Assembly (NCBI RefSeq): GCF_000423705.1
Contig: NZ_AUIM01000004.1
Location: forward strand, 662,587 to 726,586
From: Stappia stellulata DSM 5886
GTDB taxonomy: Bacteria > Pseudomonadota > Alphaproteobacteria > Rhizobiales > Stappiaceae
Length of the DNA: 64,000 bases
Reading direction: 5' to 3'
Shown: piece by piece, positions 8,729 to 16,729 of the stretch
How positions within the stretch are numbered: the stretch's first letter is position 1
Layout: every line of letters starts with the position of its first letter
Notes under the pieces: model-generated
What the model was told of the DNA's origin: nothing
Databases searched by the model: none
What the model saw: the letters and a program-made list of their open reading frames with translations, nothing else
Program-made: the position numbers and the translations under genes

Positions 8729-9486
8729 CACCCTCCGTCCACCAAGAGGTTGTGTCCGGTGATGTAACGAGCTTCGTCGCTGGCGAGGAAAAGCGCCGCG
8801 CCAGCCACATCGTCAGGCTGTCCAAGGCGCGGCATCGGCGTCCGGCTGCGCGAATACGCCAGCACGTCCGGCTCGGACGGGCGCCCGCCCTTCCCCGTGA
8901 CGATCTTGCCCGGCGCCACCGCGTTGCAGATGATGTGCCGATCGGCATAGTCGGCGGCAACCTGACGCGTCATATAGACCACGCCTGCCTTGCTGACCCC
9001 ATAGGCGAAGGCGCCCGGCGCCGCGACCATGCCGTGCTGCGAGGAGATGTTGACGATCCTCCCGCGCGCCTCGCTGACGATCTCCTGACGGAGCATCTGC
9101 GCAATCGCGGCCCGGCTGCACAGATAGACGCCCTTCAGGTTCACGTTCATCACGCGGTCCCATTGCGCCTCTTCCGTCTCGCCCAGCGCGAAGGGGCTGC
9201 CGATTGCCGCATTGTTGACGATCACATCGAGCCGGCCGAAGTCCTCCGCCGTCTCCGCGACAAGCTCCGCGACGCTGGAGGCATCGGTGACGTCGACCTG
9301 CCGGAACCGGTTGGCCGGATCGATCTCGCCCAACGCGCCCGCGACCGGGGCCCCGCCCTCCACCACATCTTCGGTGATGTCCGCAGCCACCACACGCGCA
9401 CCGGCGCGTGCGAAGCGAAGCGCGATGGCGCGTCCGATACCGGACGACGCACCGGTAACGATTGCCGTCTTCCCATTCAGGTCCAT
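8716..9486 (-). CDS. SDR family oxidoreductase (module 2)
   Basis: Classical SDR of 256 residues, last gene of module 2. TGASSGIG starts at residue 11, NNAAIG and NVNLKGVYL follow, then Ser in VNISSQHG and the FAYGVSK catalytic Tyr/Lys; the C-terminus is VDGGWMAA. The start ATG 9486 is preceded by AAAGGCGAG; the longer open frame upstream is a shadow of the ATPase gene. The resemblance to glucose or galactitol dehydrogenase-like SDRs suggests a polyol or sugar-acid substrate, but no specific reaction can be given. It lies 14 bases after the ATPase gene in the same operon. Confidence 0.88.
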   Translation of the reverse strand: MDLNGKTAIVTGASSGIGRAIALRFARAGARVVAADITEDVVEGGAPVAGALGEIDPANRFRQVDVTDASSVAELVAETAEDFGRLDVIVNNAAIGSPFALGETEEAQWDRVMNVNLKGVYLCSRAAIAQMLRQEIVSEARGRIVNISSQHGMVAAPGAFAYGVSKAGVVYMTRQVAADYADRHIICNAVAPGKIVTGKGGRPSEPDVLAYSRSRTPMPRLGQPDDVAGAALFLASDEARYITGHNLLVDGGWMAA

Positions 9487-9500
9487 GGTCTCGCCTTTCG

Positions 9501-10256
9501 TCAGTGCCGGATGATCTGGCTGAGGAAGGTTTTGGCGCGCTCGTTCTGCGGGTTGGTGAAGAAGGTCACCGGGTCGGCGCTTTCCACGACCTGCCCCTTG
9601 TCCATGAACACCACCTTGTTGGCGACGCTGCGGGCAAAGCCCATCTCGTGGGTGACGCAGATCATGGTCATTCCGTCCTCGGCGAGCTGCACCATTACAT
9701 CCAGCACTTCCTTGATCATTTCCGGGTCGAGCGCGGAGGTCGGTTCGTCGAAGAGCATCACCTCGGGCTGCATGCACAAGGCGCGCGCAATGGCGACGCG
9801 CTGTTGCTGGCCGCCGGAAAGCTGCGCGGGCTTCTTGTCGGCATGTTCCGCGATCTGGACCCGCTCGAGATAGGCGCGCGCCATCTCCTCCGCATCGGCC
9901 TTCGCCACCTTACGGATCTTGATCGGCGCGATGGTCAGATTCTGCAGGACGGTCAGATGCGGAAACAGGTTGAAATGCTGGAACACCATACCGACCTCGC
10001 GGCGCACCTCGTCGAGGCTCCGGCTCTTGCCGTCGAGGACCTTTCCAGCGACGCGGATCACACCGCCGTCGTGGGTTTCCAGGCCGTTGATGCAGCGGAT
10101 GAGCGTGGACTTGCCCGACCCGGAGGGGCCGCAAATGACGATGCGCTCCCCCTTTCCGACGTTCAGGTCGACGCCCTTCAGCGCCTGGAAGCCGCCAAAG
10201 TTCTTCTCCACTCGCTCCAGCTCAATCACAGGCGTCTCTGCGGTGATACCGGTCAA
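9501..10256 (-). CDS. Polar amino-acid-type ABC transporter ATP-binding protein (module 2)
   Basis: HisP/GlnQ-type ATPase of 251 residues. Walker A is GPSGSGKST (near residue 44), the signature is LSGGQQQR, Walker B is [14 protein letters not shown] and the switch His is in CVTHEMGF. The start appears to be TTG at 10256: AGGAGG lies 8 bases upstream and the TTGA overlap couples it to the epimerase-family stop codon. It should pair with the two permeases encoded at 11247-12599. It is a close homologue of the module 1 ATPase but follows the epimerase gene instead of preceding it, so gene order is rearranged between the modules. Confidence 0.9.
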   Translation of the reverse strand: MTGITAETPVIELERVEKNFGGFQALKGVDLNVGKGERIVICGPSGSGKSTLIRCINGLETHDGGVIRVAGKVLDGKSRSLDEVRREVGMVFQHFNLFPHLTVLQNLTIAPIKIRKVAKADAEEMARAYLERVQIAEHADKKPAQLSGGQQQRVAIARALCMQPEVMLFDEPTSALDPEMIKEVLDVMVQLAEDGMTMICVTHEMGFARSVANKVVFMDKGQVVESADPVTFFTNPQNERAKTFLSQIIRH

Positions 10257-11245
10257 TGTTCATTCCTCCTGAGGGGGACGGCGTTGGGATGACTTTCCAT
10301 CCAGGCCAGATGATCGCGAACGCAGTCCGCCAACGAACCGGACGGGCGCAAGGGCACAAGGGCGTGCAACCGATTCACGGCCAGCGGTGCCCTGTCACGG
10401 GCAAGCGTCAGGTGAACGTTGGCGGCGTCTCCCGGCTCGGCAAGGCGCCAGCGTAGCTCGGGCAGAAGCTTCGACAAGGCCGCACACCAGTCGGAGACCC
10501 GGCTGATCGCCCCCGCGCCGACATTGAAAATCCCGCCGGACGCCTCTCCAGCGGACAAGAGGCCAGCAAGGGCGCGCCCCGCATCGCGGCTGTACAACCA
10601 GTCTCCGGCAAGCGCACGCGGCAGGACGACCTCCTGTCCCGCGAGCGCAAGCGCCAGCGCCTGGGTGTGCGGACTCAGAAACGGCCGAACCCCGCTGGCA
10701 TGTTCCCAGGGCCCGAACACGGGCCCGAGACGCCCGATCACGAGATCGAGGCCATTGAGACGGGCGAGATAACGCGCCAGCTGCTCCGCCGCCTGTTTGG
10801 TGATCCCGTAAAGGCTGGCGGGCGCCAGCGGGTCCGCAACCTCGTCCCAACGGTTTCCGACAGGGTCGCCGGTGCCATAGACGGCAACGCTGCTGACGAG
10901 AAGGATGCGGGCCTTCGGCGCATGAAGCGCAACACCGTGCATGAGACTTGCGGTTCCCCCGGCGTTGACATCGACCACGCTCATGGGATTTTCGGTCTCA
11001 TAGGCCTTGTCGGGGGTGATGGCGGCGAGATGTGCAACCGCATCGACGCCCCCCATCGCTTCGGCCAGCGTGTCCCGGTCGCGAATATCTCCGAGCCGGA
11101 CCTCCACCCCGGAAAGCGCGGGATCCTCCAGAAGTCCGGCGGGCGCGGAGGGCGCGAGAAGACGCACCCCATGCCCCTGCGCCAACAGACATTCGGCAAG
11201 CGACAGTCCGACGAACCCTGTCCCGCCGGTTACAAGTACCCGCAT
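10253..11245 (-). CDS. NAD-dependent epimerase/dehydratase family protein (module 2)
   Basis: Extended SDR of 330 residues, paralogous to the protein at 3713-4642. It has GGTGFVG at residues 7-13, catalytic Ser in VSSVAVYG and YGITK as the Tyr/Lys pair, so it should be active. FGPWEHASGVRPFLS and GDWLYSRD match the module 1 paralogue closely in position and spacing. It starts one base after the permease stop. Expected role: NAD(P)-linked oxidation or epimerisation of a sugar-like part of the transported compound. Confidence 0.85.
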   Translation of the reverse strand: MRVLVTGGTGFVGLSLAECLLAQGHGVRLLAPSAPAGLLEDPALSGVEVRLGDIRDRDTLAEAMGGVDAVAHLAAITPDKAYETENPMSVVDVNAGGTASLMHGVALHAPKARILLVSSVAVYGTGDPVGNRWDEVADPLAPASLYGITKQAAEQLARYLARLNGLDLVIGRLGPVFGPWEHASGVRPFLSPHTQALALALAGQEVVLPRALAGDWLYSRDAGRALAGLLSAGEASGGIFNVGAGAISRVSDWCAALSKLLPELRWRLAEPGDAANVHLTLARDRAPLAVNRLHALVPLRPSGSLADCVRDHLAWMESHPNAVPLRRNEH

Positions 11246-11246
11246 C

Positions 11247-11921
11247 TTATGCCCTTTCCTTCAGCGCCTTCTTCTCCATCTGCGAGACCCAGCGCGAGAA
11301 GGGCCACAGCATCACGAAGAAGATCACGGCAGCCGCGGTGAGCGGTGTCGGATTGTAGGTCTGCTCCTGGGCGACACGCGCCGAACGCAACAGTTCGGGC
11401 AATGCGACCAGCGAGGCGAGCGAGGTCATCTTGACCAGTTCGAGCGAGTTGCTGGCGAGCGGCGCCACCACCCGGCGCACCGCCTGCGGCAGGATCAGGT
11501 AGACCATCGCCCTGCCCCGCCCGAACCCGAGTGCGGCAGCGGCTTCGTGCTGGCTGCGCGGCACGGACTCGATTCCCGCCCGAAAGATCTCGCCATAGTA
11601 GCCCGTGTTGTTGATGACGAGCGCAAGCACGACCGCGGCGAAACCCGGCAGCGAAATGCCGAAAAACGGCAGGCTGTAGTAGATCAGGATAAGCAGCACC
11701 AGCGCGGGAAAGGACCGCAGCAGGTCGATCATGACGATGATCAGCCGCCGTGAAAACGTGTTGCCGAAACTGTAGGTGACGGCGACCGTCAAGCCGGCCA
11801 GCAGACCGAGCGGCAGGGAAACCAGCGAAAGGAGCAACGTCAGACTCAGGCCCTGGACCAAAAGCGGCCAGATCTTCACCAGGGAATCGATATTCGCGAA
11901 GTTCTGCAGAAACAGTTCCAT
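11247..11921 (-). CDS. ABC transporter permease, polar amino-acid type (module 2, second subunit)
   Basis: Inner-membrane permease, 224 residues, with about five membrane spans and an EAA loop (SQHEAAAALGFGRGRAMVYL). It begins three bases after the first permease gene, so the two are made together and should form a heterodimer. A basic tail (SQMEKKALKERA) closes the protein. Start ATG at 11921 (MELFLQNFANIDSL) is the natural beginning for this family. Confidence 0.9.
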   Translation of the reverse strand: MELFLQNFANIDSLVKIWPLLVQGLSLTLLLSLVSLPLGLLAGLTVAVTYSFGNTFSRRLIIVMIDLLRSFPALVLLILIYYSLPFFGISLPGFAAVVLALVINNTGYYGEIFRAGIESVPRSQHEAAAALGFGRGRAMVYLILPQAVRRVVAPLASNSLELVKMTSLASLVALPELLRSARVAQEQTYNPTPLTAAAVIFFVMLWPFSRWVSQMEKKALKERA

Positions 11922-11924
11922 GAC

Positions 11925-12599
11925 CTATCCCGTCGTCTTCGCCATGCGGTTTTCGATGATCCGGCTCGCAATCACCAACGGGATGAAGAACAGCAGGTAG
12001 AAACCGGCTGCCAGCGTCAGTGGCGAGGGATTGGCGAGAATTGCCATCACACTTTGCGCGCTCCCAAGCGTCTCCTGAAGAGACACCGCGACGCCCAGCG
12101 CCGTGCCCTTGGTGATTGCGATCGCACGATTGGTGATGAGCGGGGTGGCCAGGCGGATAGCCTGCGGCAGGATGATGTAGAACAGACACTTCATCCGCGA
12201 CATGCCGAGCGCAGCAGAGGCTTCCCACTGCCCCTTGGGCAGCGCGTTGATGGCCGCCCAAAAGGTTTCCGCGGCAAAGGCGGACAGCACAGCGCCGAGC
12301 CCAACGGCCACGGCAAGAAAGGGCGAGAACCGGATGCCCATGTAAGGCAGGCCGAAAAAGATGAAGATCAGGATGACCAGCTGCGGCAGGGTGCGAAACA
12401 CCTCCACATAGAGGCTGATGACCCCGTTCAAAACCGGGTTTTCCGCGCAGCGCAACAGCGCGAGCGCCAGCCCCGCACCGATACCGATCGCAATGACGCT
12501 GAGCGCGACCTGAACGGTTACCAGAAACCCGTCGAACACCGTCGGCAGGGCCTGCGCCATGACCGCGAGATTAAAGTAATTCTCAAGGATCCGATCCAC
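11925..12599 (-). CDS. ABC transporter permease, polar amino-acid type (module 2, first subunit)
   Basis: Inner-membrane permease of about 224 residues with five predicted spans and the EAA loop (GQWEASAALGMSRMKCLFYI). The start is ambiguous: GTG 12599 (VDRILENYF) has AAAGGGGG at good spacing, while TTG 12617 would add six residues. It is encoded after the binding-protein gene, separated by a hairpin, and directly before the second permease gene. Confidence 0.88.
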   Translation of the reverse strand: MDRILENYFNLAVMAQALPTVFDGFLVTVQVALSVIAIGIGAGLALALLRCAENPVLNGVISLYVEVFRTLPQLVILIFIFFGLPYMGIRFSPFLAVAVGLGAVLSAFAAETFWAAINALPKGQWEASAALGMSRMKCLFYIILPQAIRLATPLITNRAIAITKGTALGVAVSLQETLGSAQSVMAILANPSPLTLAAGFYLLFFIPLVIASRIIENRMAKTTG

Positions 12600-12618
12600 G
12601 ACCACCCCCTTTGACAAA

Positions 12619-12649
12619 CACCCGCGACGGTCGAGGACCGCCGTGGGTG
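12619..12649 (-). terminator. Hairpin after the module 2 binding-protein gene
   Basis: A 14-bp stem (12619-12632 with 12636-12649, one mismatch and one G-U pair) and a 3-base loop sits 13 bases beyond the binding-protein stop and before the first permease gene. It occupies the same place as the module 1 hairpin and probably serves partial termination or mRNA protection. Confidence 0.55.
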
Positions 12650-12662
12650 CCTGCTGCTTCTG

Positions 12663-13505
12663 CTACTGACAGCTCGGTTCGTGCGGGGTCTCGTCATACC
12701 CCTTGAAGCCAGGCGCGCCGTAGCCCGGATAGACCTTGCGCAGGGGCGAGTCCTCGGCGGCCGTTTCGCCGTACCACTTCTCGTAGAGCCCCGCGAGCGT
12801 GCCATCCTGCTTCATGCATTCGATGACGGCCTCCACCGTGTTGCGATAGTCCTCGCTTTCGAGGCGGAAGGCATAGCCGAAGTTGCGGCCGTTGAAGTCG
12901 CGGAAGCCGATGGTGATCGCGGAATTCTGGCTCGCTGCATAGACGGCGGTCGGGATCTCGTTCAAGGCGGCGAAGACCCGCTGGGTGATCACTGCCTGGA
13001 CGGAATCCGGGAAGGTCTCGTAGCGCTGAACCTCGAAACCGTATTTCTCGGCGTTCTCGGTGGCCCAGGTGTCGGAGATGGTGCCGCGGTTCACTGCGAC
13101 GGCCTTGCCGCGCAGCCCCTCGAAGCCGTCGAGCGTCTCGCCCTCGCGCACGATGAAGCCGTTGCCTGTCGCGAAGAACGGCTCGGTGAACAGCATGCGT
13201 TCGGCCCGGTCGGCGGTGATGTTCAGCGGATTGACGGTAAACTCGACCCGCTTGGCGAAGAGCGCTGCGAAGAGGCCGGAGAAGTTGATATCCTCGATCA
13301 CGACCTCGCGGTCGAGACGCTTGCCGATCTCGTTGATCATGTCGACACCGAAACCTTCCGGACCGGACGCGCTGCGCACCATCCAGGGCGACACGCCGAA
13401 GTCCGACCCCACCACCATCGGCGTTGCCGGATCATGATCCTGAGCCGCCACCGGGGACACGAAAAGTGCTGCCGCCAGAGCGGCGCCAAGAGAGAGATGT
13501 TTCAT
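12663..13505 (-). CDS. Periplasmic amino-acid-type solute-binding protein (module 2)
   Basis: Family 3 binding protein, 280 residues. A signal peptide ends near PVAA-QD (about residue 21). Lobe features include GFGVDMINEIGKRLDREV, VNPLNITADRAERMLFTEPFF and the interlobe segment FEGLRGKAVAVNRGTISD. GAGGAGG precedes the ATG. It ends with CQ, leaving a Cys near the C-terminus and another in VIECMKQDG, which may form a disulfide. It lies 12 bases after the deacetylase gene in the operon that starts with allA. Confidence 0.9.
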   Translation of the reverse strand: MKHLSLGAALAAALFVSPVAAQDHDPATPMVVGSDFGVSPWMVRSASGPEGFGVDMINEIGKRLDREVVIEDINFSGLFAALFAKRVEFTVNPLNITADRAERMLFTEPFFATGNGFIVREGETLDGFEGLRGKAVAVNRGTISDTWATENAEKYGFEVQRYETFPDSVQAVITQRVFAALNEIPTAVYAASQNSAITIGFRDFNGRNFGYAFRLESEDYRNTVEAVIECMKQDGTLAGLYEKWYGETAAEDSPLRKVYPGYGAPGFKGYDETPHEPSCQ

Positions 13506-13517
13506 GAAAAGTCCTCC

Positions 13518-14417
13518 TCACTTCTGAACATGATGTTCGTGCCAGTGACGGGCGATTGCGTCCCGCCGACAGACCCAGACGTCTTCGAATTGCATGATGT
13601 GATCGAGAAACCGCTCGACCCCGGCAGCCCTCCCCGGATGTCCCGACAGGCGCAGATGCAGCCCGACGGACATCATCCGCCCGCCTTCGCGGTACAGCAT
13701 GTCGAAGGAATCACGCAGGTATTCGAAGAACTCGTTCGCGGTCGCCATACCGCCGCGGATGAACTTCGCGTCGTTCATCGCAAGGCCGTAGGGCACCACC
13801 AGATGACGCCTGCCGGACACGTCGGTCCAGTAGGGCAATTCGTCGTTGTAGGCGTCGCTGTCATAGAGAAACCCACCATGTTCGACGACCAGCGAGCGGG
13901 TGTTGAGGCTCGGCCCGTAGCGACAGTACCAGCCCGCCGGCGGCGTCCCGACCAGATCCCGGATCGCGTCATGGGTGCGGGCGATCCGCTCGCGCTCTTG
14001 TGCCTCGTCGAGGCCGCGGTGATGCTCCCACTTCCAGCCGTGTGCGCAGATGTCGAAGTTTGACGTCTTGAGGTGTTCCACGATCTCGGGATTGCGCTGC
14101 AGCGCCAGACCGCAGGCCATGGCCGTCGCCGGAAGGCCGCGCTCCTCGAACAGCCGGACAAGACGCCAGTAGCCGACGCGGCTGCCGTATTCGAACATCG
14201 ATTCCGCGGCCAGGTCGCGGCCCGAAAGGGTCCCCGCCCCCCCTTCCGTAAGCCCGGTCTCGCTTGCCGCGTCGCCATCGGGAACCGAGGGCTCAGCGCC
14301 TTCCTCGATGTTCATCACGAAGTTGACGGCAATACGCGCACCACCCGGCCAACGCGGATCGACCGGAGCGCATCCATATCCCTTGAAGTCCCGTTCCAGA
14401 TGCCGATCCGCACTCAT
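13518..14417 (-). CDS. Polysaccharide deacetylase-family amidohydrolase, PuuE/allantoinase-like
   Basis: NodB-fold protein of 299 residues most similar in layout to the metal-independent allantoinase PuuE: it opens with RDFKGYGCAPVDPRWPGGARIAVNFVMNIEEGAE, contains FEYGSRVGYWRLVRLFEERG and DICAHGWKWEHH, and near the C-terminus SVGLHLRLSGHPGRA. PuuE proteins hydrolyse the hydantoin ring of allantoin. The start ATG 14417 overlaps the allA stop (ATGA), so the two enzymes are coupled and probably act in sequence on a ureide. A chitooligosaccharide or peptidoglycan deacetylase role is less likely because there is no signal peptide and the usual NodB metal-binding pattern is not apparent. Confidence 0.8.
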   Translation of the reverse strand: MSADRHLERDFKGYGCAPVDPRWPGGARIAVNFVMNIEEGAEPSVPDGDAASETGLTEGGAGTLSGRDLAAESMFEYGSRVGYWRLVRLFEERGLPATAMACGLALQRNPEIVEHLKTSNFDICAHGWKWEHHRGLDEAQERERIARTHDAIRDLVGTPPAGWYCRYGPSLNTRSLVVEHGGFLYDSDAYNDELPYWTDVSGRRHLVVPYGLAMNDAKFIRGGMATANEFFEYLRDSFDMLYREGGRMMSVGLHLRLSGHPGRAAGVERFLDHIMQFEDVWVCRRDAIARHWHEHHVQK

Positions 14418-14947
14418 GCTTCTTCCCCATTCCCTTCCGCATTGCCTCCGATGAGCAACCGCGTCTCCAGATCCAGAAGGACATCGTCGTCCTTGTCCGA
14501 CAGGGCCATGACCACGACAAACTCGGCTGGAGCCGAAAGAACCCTGAGGCCGGCGTGCCAGACATTGCGGCGGTAGATCACCCCTTGCCCAGGCTCGGCG
14601 ATGAAAGCCTTCGTCCGCGCGAGATCCGGCGCTCCGTCCGGCAGGTCCGGGCAGCAGACAACCAGAAACGGCTTCTCGAGCAAGGGAATGAATGCCTGGT
14701 GGCTGTGCGGGTGCCGTTCCAACTGGTCGATCACGAGCGGAAACTGCGACGCATCGGGCAGTCGGGAGACCCATATGGCCTGTCGAAGGTCTTCTTTTTT
14801 CTGGGAAAAGTTCGACTCGATCATATGACGACGTGCCGCGCCGCTGTGCTCGAGAACCTTGCCGAAAGGCTGAAAAGCCTCCGACGTGAGAGGCTCGGGG
14901 GAAAATTGCATTTGCTTGAAACTCACGTGCACCACATCACCTTGCAT
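14414..14947 (-). CDS. allA: Ureidoglycolate lyase (AllA family)
   Basis: Cupin-fold ureidoglycolate lyase/hydrolase that releases urea from ureidoglycolate and leaves glyoxylate. Family hallmarks are PEPLTSEAFQPFGKVL near the N-terminus, RHPHSHQAFIPLLEKPFLVV in the middle and GVIYRRNVWHAGL near the C-terminus. The start is uncertain: ATG 14947 is listed, but GTG 14926 (AAGGTGAT upstream) or ATG 14911 also fit, and the longer ATG at 14986 would run through the operator. It is the first gene of module 2, divergent from the GntR/FCD regulator. No uricase or AllC gene is near, so the ureide may not come from purines. Confidence 0.85.
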   Translation of the reverse strand: MQGDVVHVSFKQMQFSPEPLTSEAFQPFGKVLEHSGAARRHMIESNFSQKKEDLRQAIWVSRLPDASQFPLVIDQLERHPHSHQAFIPLLEKPFLVVCCPDLPDGAPDLARTKAFIAEPGQGVIYRRNVWHAGLRVLSAPAEFVVVMALSDKDDDVLLDLETRLLIGGNAEGNGEEA

Positions 14948-14954
14948 TCCAGTT

Positions 14955-14978
14955 ATAGTACCAGCGGTATACCAGCGG
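14955..14978. promoter_or_regulatory. Candidate GntR/FCD operator between allA and its regulator
   Basis: TACCAGCGG occurs twice, at 14959-14967 and 14970-14978, exactly 11 bases apart (one helical turn), with an 8-bp palindrome GGTATACC at 14966-14973 spanning the junction. It lies between the divergent allA and GntR/FCD genes, the usual place for an autoregulatory site, and its core matches the repeat at 7823-7845. GntR FadR-type consensus sites share this form. Likely bound by the product of the gene at 15065. Confidence 0.55.
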
Positions 14979-15064
14979 CGCGCCATGTGTCAATGGACTT
15001 CCGGTGCCGCCGTGTTTATAGAAGTCGAGACGCATGATGCCGGTCCACAGACCGCAGAAGAGGA

Positions 15065-15742
15065 GTGGCCAGCTTGGACAACAGCCAGACCGGAAGCGAC
15101 GCAAAGGAAGAAAAAAGCAGCATCTCGGAGCAAGCTTACCAATATCTCCGAAGCCTTATCTTTGCCCAGAAGCTCGGCCCCGGTGATGTCTTCACGGAGA
15201 GGCGCCTGGCAGAGCAGTTGAACGCATCACGAACACCTCTGCGAACAGCAATAAATCGGCTCGAGGGGGAAGGTCTCATTGAGCGATTAGCCAATGGCAG
15301 CATTGTGATCAGGCAAGTTGCGGTAGAAGAATTGCTCGAAATTCTCTTGATTCGCCGCCTGCTGGAGGGCGAGGCCGCGGCACATTCGGCGCGGCGGGCA
15401 TCGCCGGAACGCATCGCCGACATGATGGACCGGACCGAAAAGCTTCTTGCCGACAAGACCATCGAGTTCGACCGATTCTGGGAATATGACGACGAGTTTC
15501 ACCTGTTCATCGCCGAGAGCAGCGGAAAACCGCTTCTGGCCAGCCTGATCCAGAACCTGCGCAACAAGGCGCGCATGTGCCACATGGTGCGGATGGAGCA
15601 GAATTTCGAGGAACAGGCGCGCGAGCATATCGCCGTGCTGAAGGCGCTTGAGGCGAAGGATCCGGAACGGGCGCGCGAGGCGATGATCGGCCATTTGGAC
15701 TGCGTCCGCGAGCGTTTGATGCGGTGGCTTTTTACACAGTGA
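15065..15742 (+). CDS. GntR-family regulator, FadR/FCD type
   Basis: Transcription factor of about 225 residues with an N-terminal winged helix (AYQYLRSLIFAQKLGPGD, then ERRLAEQLNASRTPLRTAINRLEGEGLI) and a C-terminal helical FCD ligand domain with putative metal-site residues in DDEFHLFIAES and EHIAVLKALEA. The frame opens at GTG 15065, but TTG 15074 has AGGAG exactly 8 bases upstream and may be the true start. Divergent from allA, it probably represses or activates module 2 and, through the site at 7823-7845, module 1. FCD proteins normally sense small carboxylates such as sugar acids. Confidence 0.88.
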   Translation: MASLDNSQTGSDAKEEKSSISEQAYQYLRSLIFAQKLGPGDVFTERRLAEQLNASRTPLRTAINRLEGEGLIERLANGSIVIRQVAVEELLEILLIRRLLEGEAAAHSARRASPERIADMMDRTEKLLADKTIEFDRFWEYDDEFHLFIAESSGKPLLASLIQNLRNKARMCHMVRMEQNFEEQAREHIAVLKALEAKDPERAREAMIGHLDCVRERLMRWLFTQ

Positions 15743-15796
15743 TTTCTTGAACCTGTTTCCGTTTTCCGCCTTGGGCCGGTTCATGTCGCCAAGCCG

Positions 15797-16723
15797 TCAG
15801 ACCGGCGGCGCAGCATCCTCCCAGGGCGGTCTCTTGAAGGCCGTCACCAGGAAATCGATGAATTTGCGGATGCGCGGCACCATGTGGCGGTCCGGCAGAA
15901 AAACGGCGTAGATCGCGCCGTCGTCGACCTTTGTGCAGTCGCCAAGCACCTGCACCAGCCGCCCGTCAGCAATCGCCGGACGCGCCAGATGCTCGGCAAT
16001 GCGCATGACGCCGAAGCCCGCCAGACACATCTGATAGAGCGACATGCCCTGATTGCTCTTGAACCGGCTCTCCGCGCGAAGGACAACCGGCGCGCCTCCG
16101 ACCACGAACCGCCATCGGTTCAGGTGGTCGCGGCTTCCGTCCCAGGCGACACAGGGCATGCGCTCCAGATCCGCCGGCGTCTGCGGCACGCCGAAACGCT
16201 CCAGCAGCGCGGGCGCGGCCACGACGATCCTCTGCAACCGGCACAGCCGCCGGTGCATCAGGCTGGACGCCGGCAACCGGCCCATGCGGATCGCCACGTC
16301 GATCTGGTCGTCGATCAGGTTTTCCGTGTCGTCGGTCAGGCGCAGGTCGAGCGACAGACCCGGGTGGGACGCCAGAAACTCCGGCATCAGGGGCGTGACC
16401 CGGTCGAGACCGAAGGCGATGGGCGCCGACACCCGCAAATGGCCCTCCACGCGGGCCTCGTTCGTCTGCCAGTCGGCCTCCGCCTGTTCCACCGTCTCGA
16501 TCACCCGGCGCGCCGCCGCCAGGAATTGCTCACCCTCCGCCGTCAGTCGGTGACCGCGCGTCGTGCGATGCAGAAGCCTTGTTTCAAGTCGCTGTTCGAG
16601 CCGCTGGACGGTCTGGCTGATGAAGGGCTGGCTGACCCCGAGGCTGTGCGCGGCCGCCGTGAAGGCTCCGGTGTCCACCACCGCCTGAAACACCCGCATT
16701 TCCAGCAGTCGGTCGTCGCGCAT
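15797..16723 (-). CDS. LysR-family transcriptional regulator
   Basis: LTTR of 308 residues (ATG 16723; a GTG two codons upstream is also possible). The N-terminal HTH spans about residues 5-62 (FQAVVDTGAFTAAAHSLGVSQPFISQTVQRLE), followed by a LysR_substrate domain with LRVSAPIAFGLDRVTPLMPEFL and LDLRLTDDTENLIDDQIDVAIRMG, the pattern of the CrgA/AaeR-like group. It is convergent with the GntR gene and has no divergent partner today: the upstream neighbour is only a decayed aldolase fragment, which might once have been its target. Confidence 0.9.
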   Translation of the reverse strand: MRDDRLLEMRVFQAVVDTGAFTAAAHSLGVSQPFISQTVQRLEQRLETRLLHRTTRGHRLTAEGEQFLAAARRVIETVEQAEADWQTNEARVEGHLRVSAPIAFGLDRVTPLMPEFLASHPGLSLDLRLTDDTENLIDDQIDVAIRMGRLPASSLMHRRLCRLQRIVVAAPALLERFGVPQTPADLERMPCVAWDGSRDHLNRWRFVVGGAPVVLRAESRFKSNQGMSLYQMCLAGFGVMRIAEHLARPAIADGRLVQVLGDCTKVDDGAIYAVFLPDRHMVPRIRKFIDFLVTAFKRPPWEDAAPPV

Positions 16724-16729
16724 CGCCAC

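Noticed and set aside
15748-15783. TGAACC/GGTTCA inverted repeat between GntR and LysR genes
   Set aside because: The loop is 24 bases and the stem only six pairs, too weak to call a terminator.
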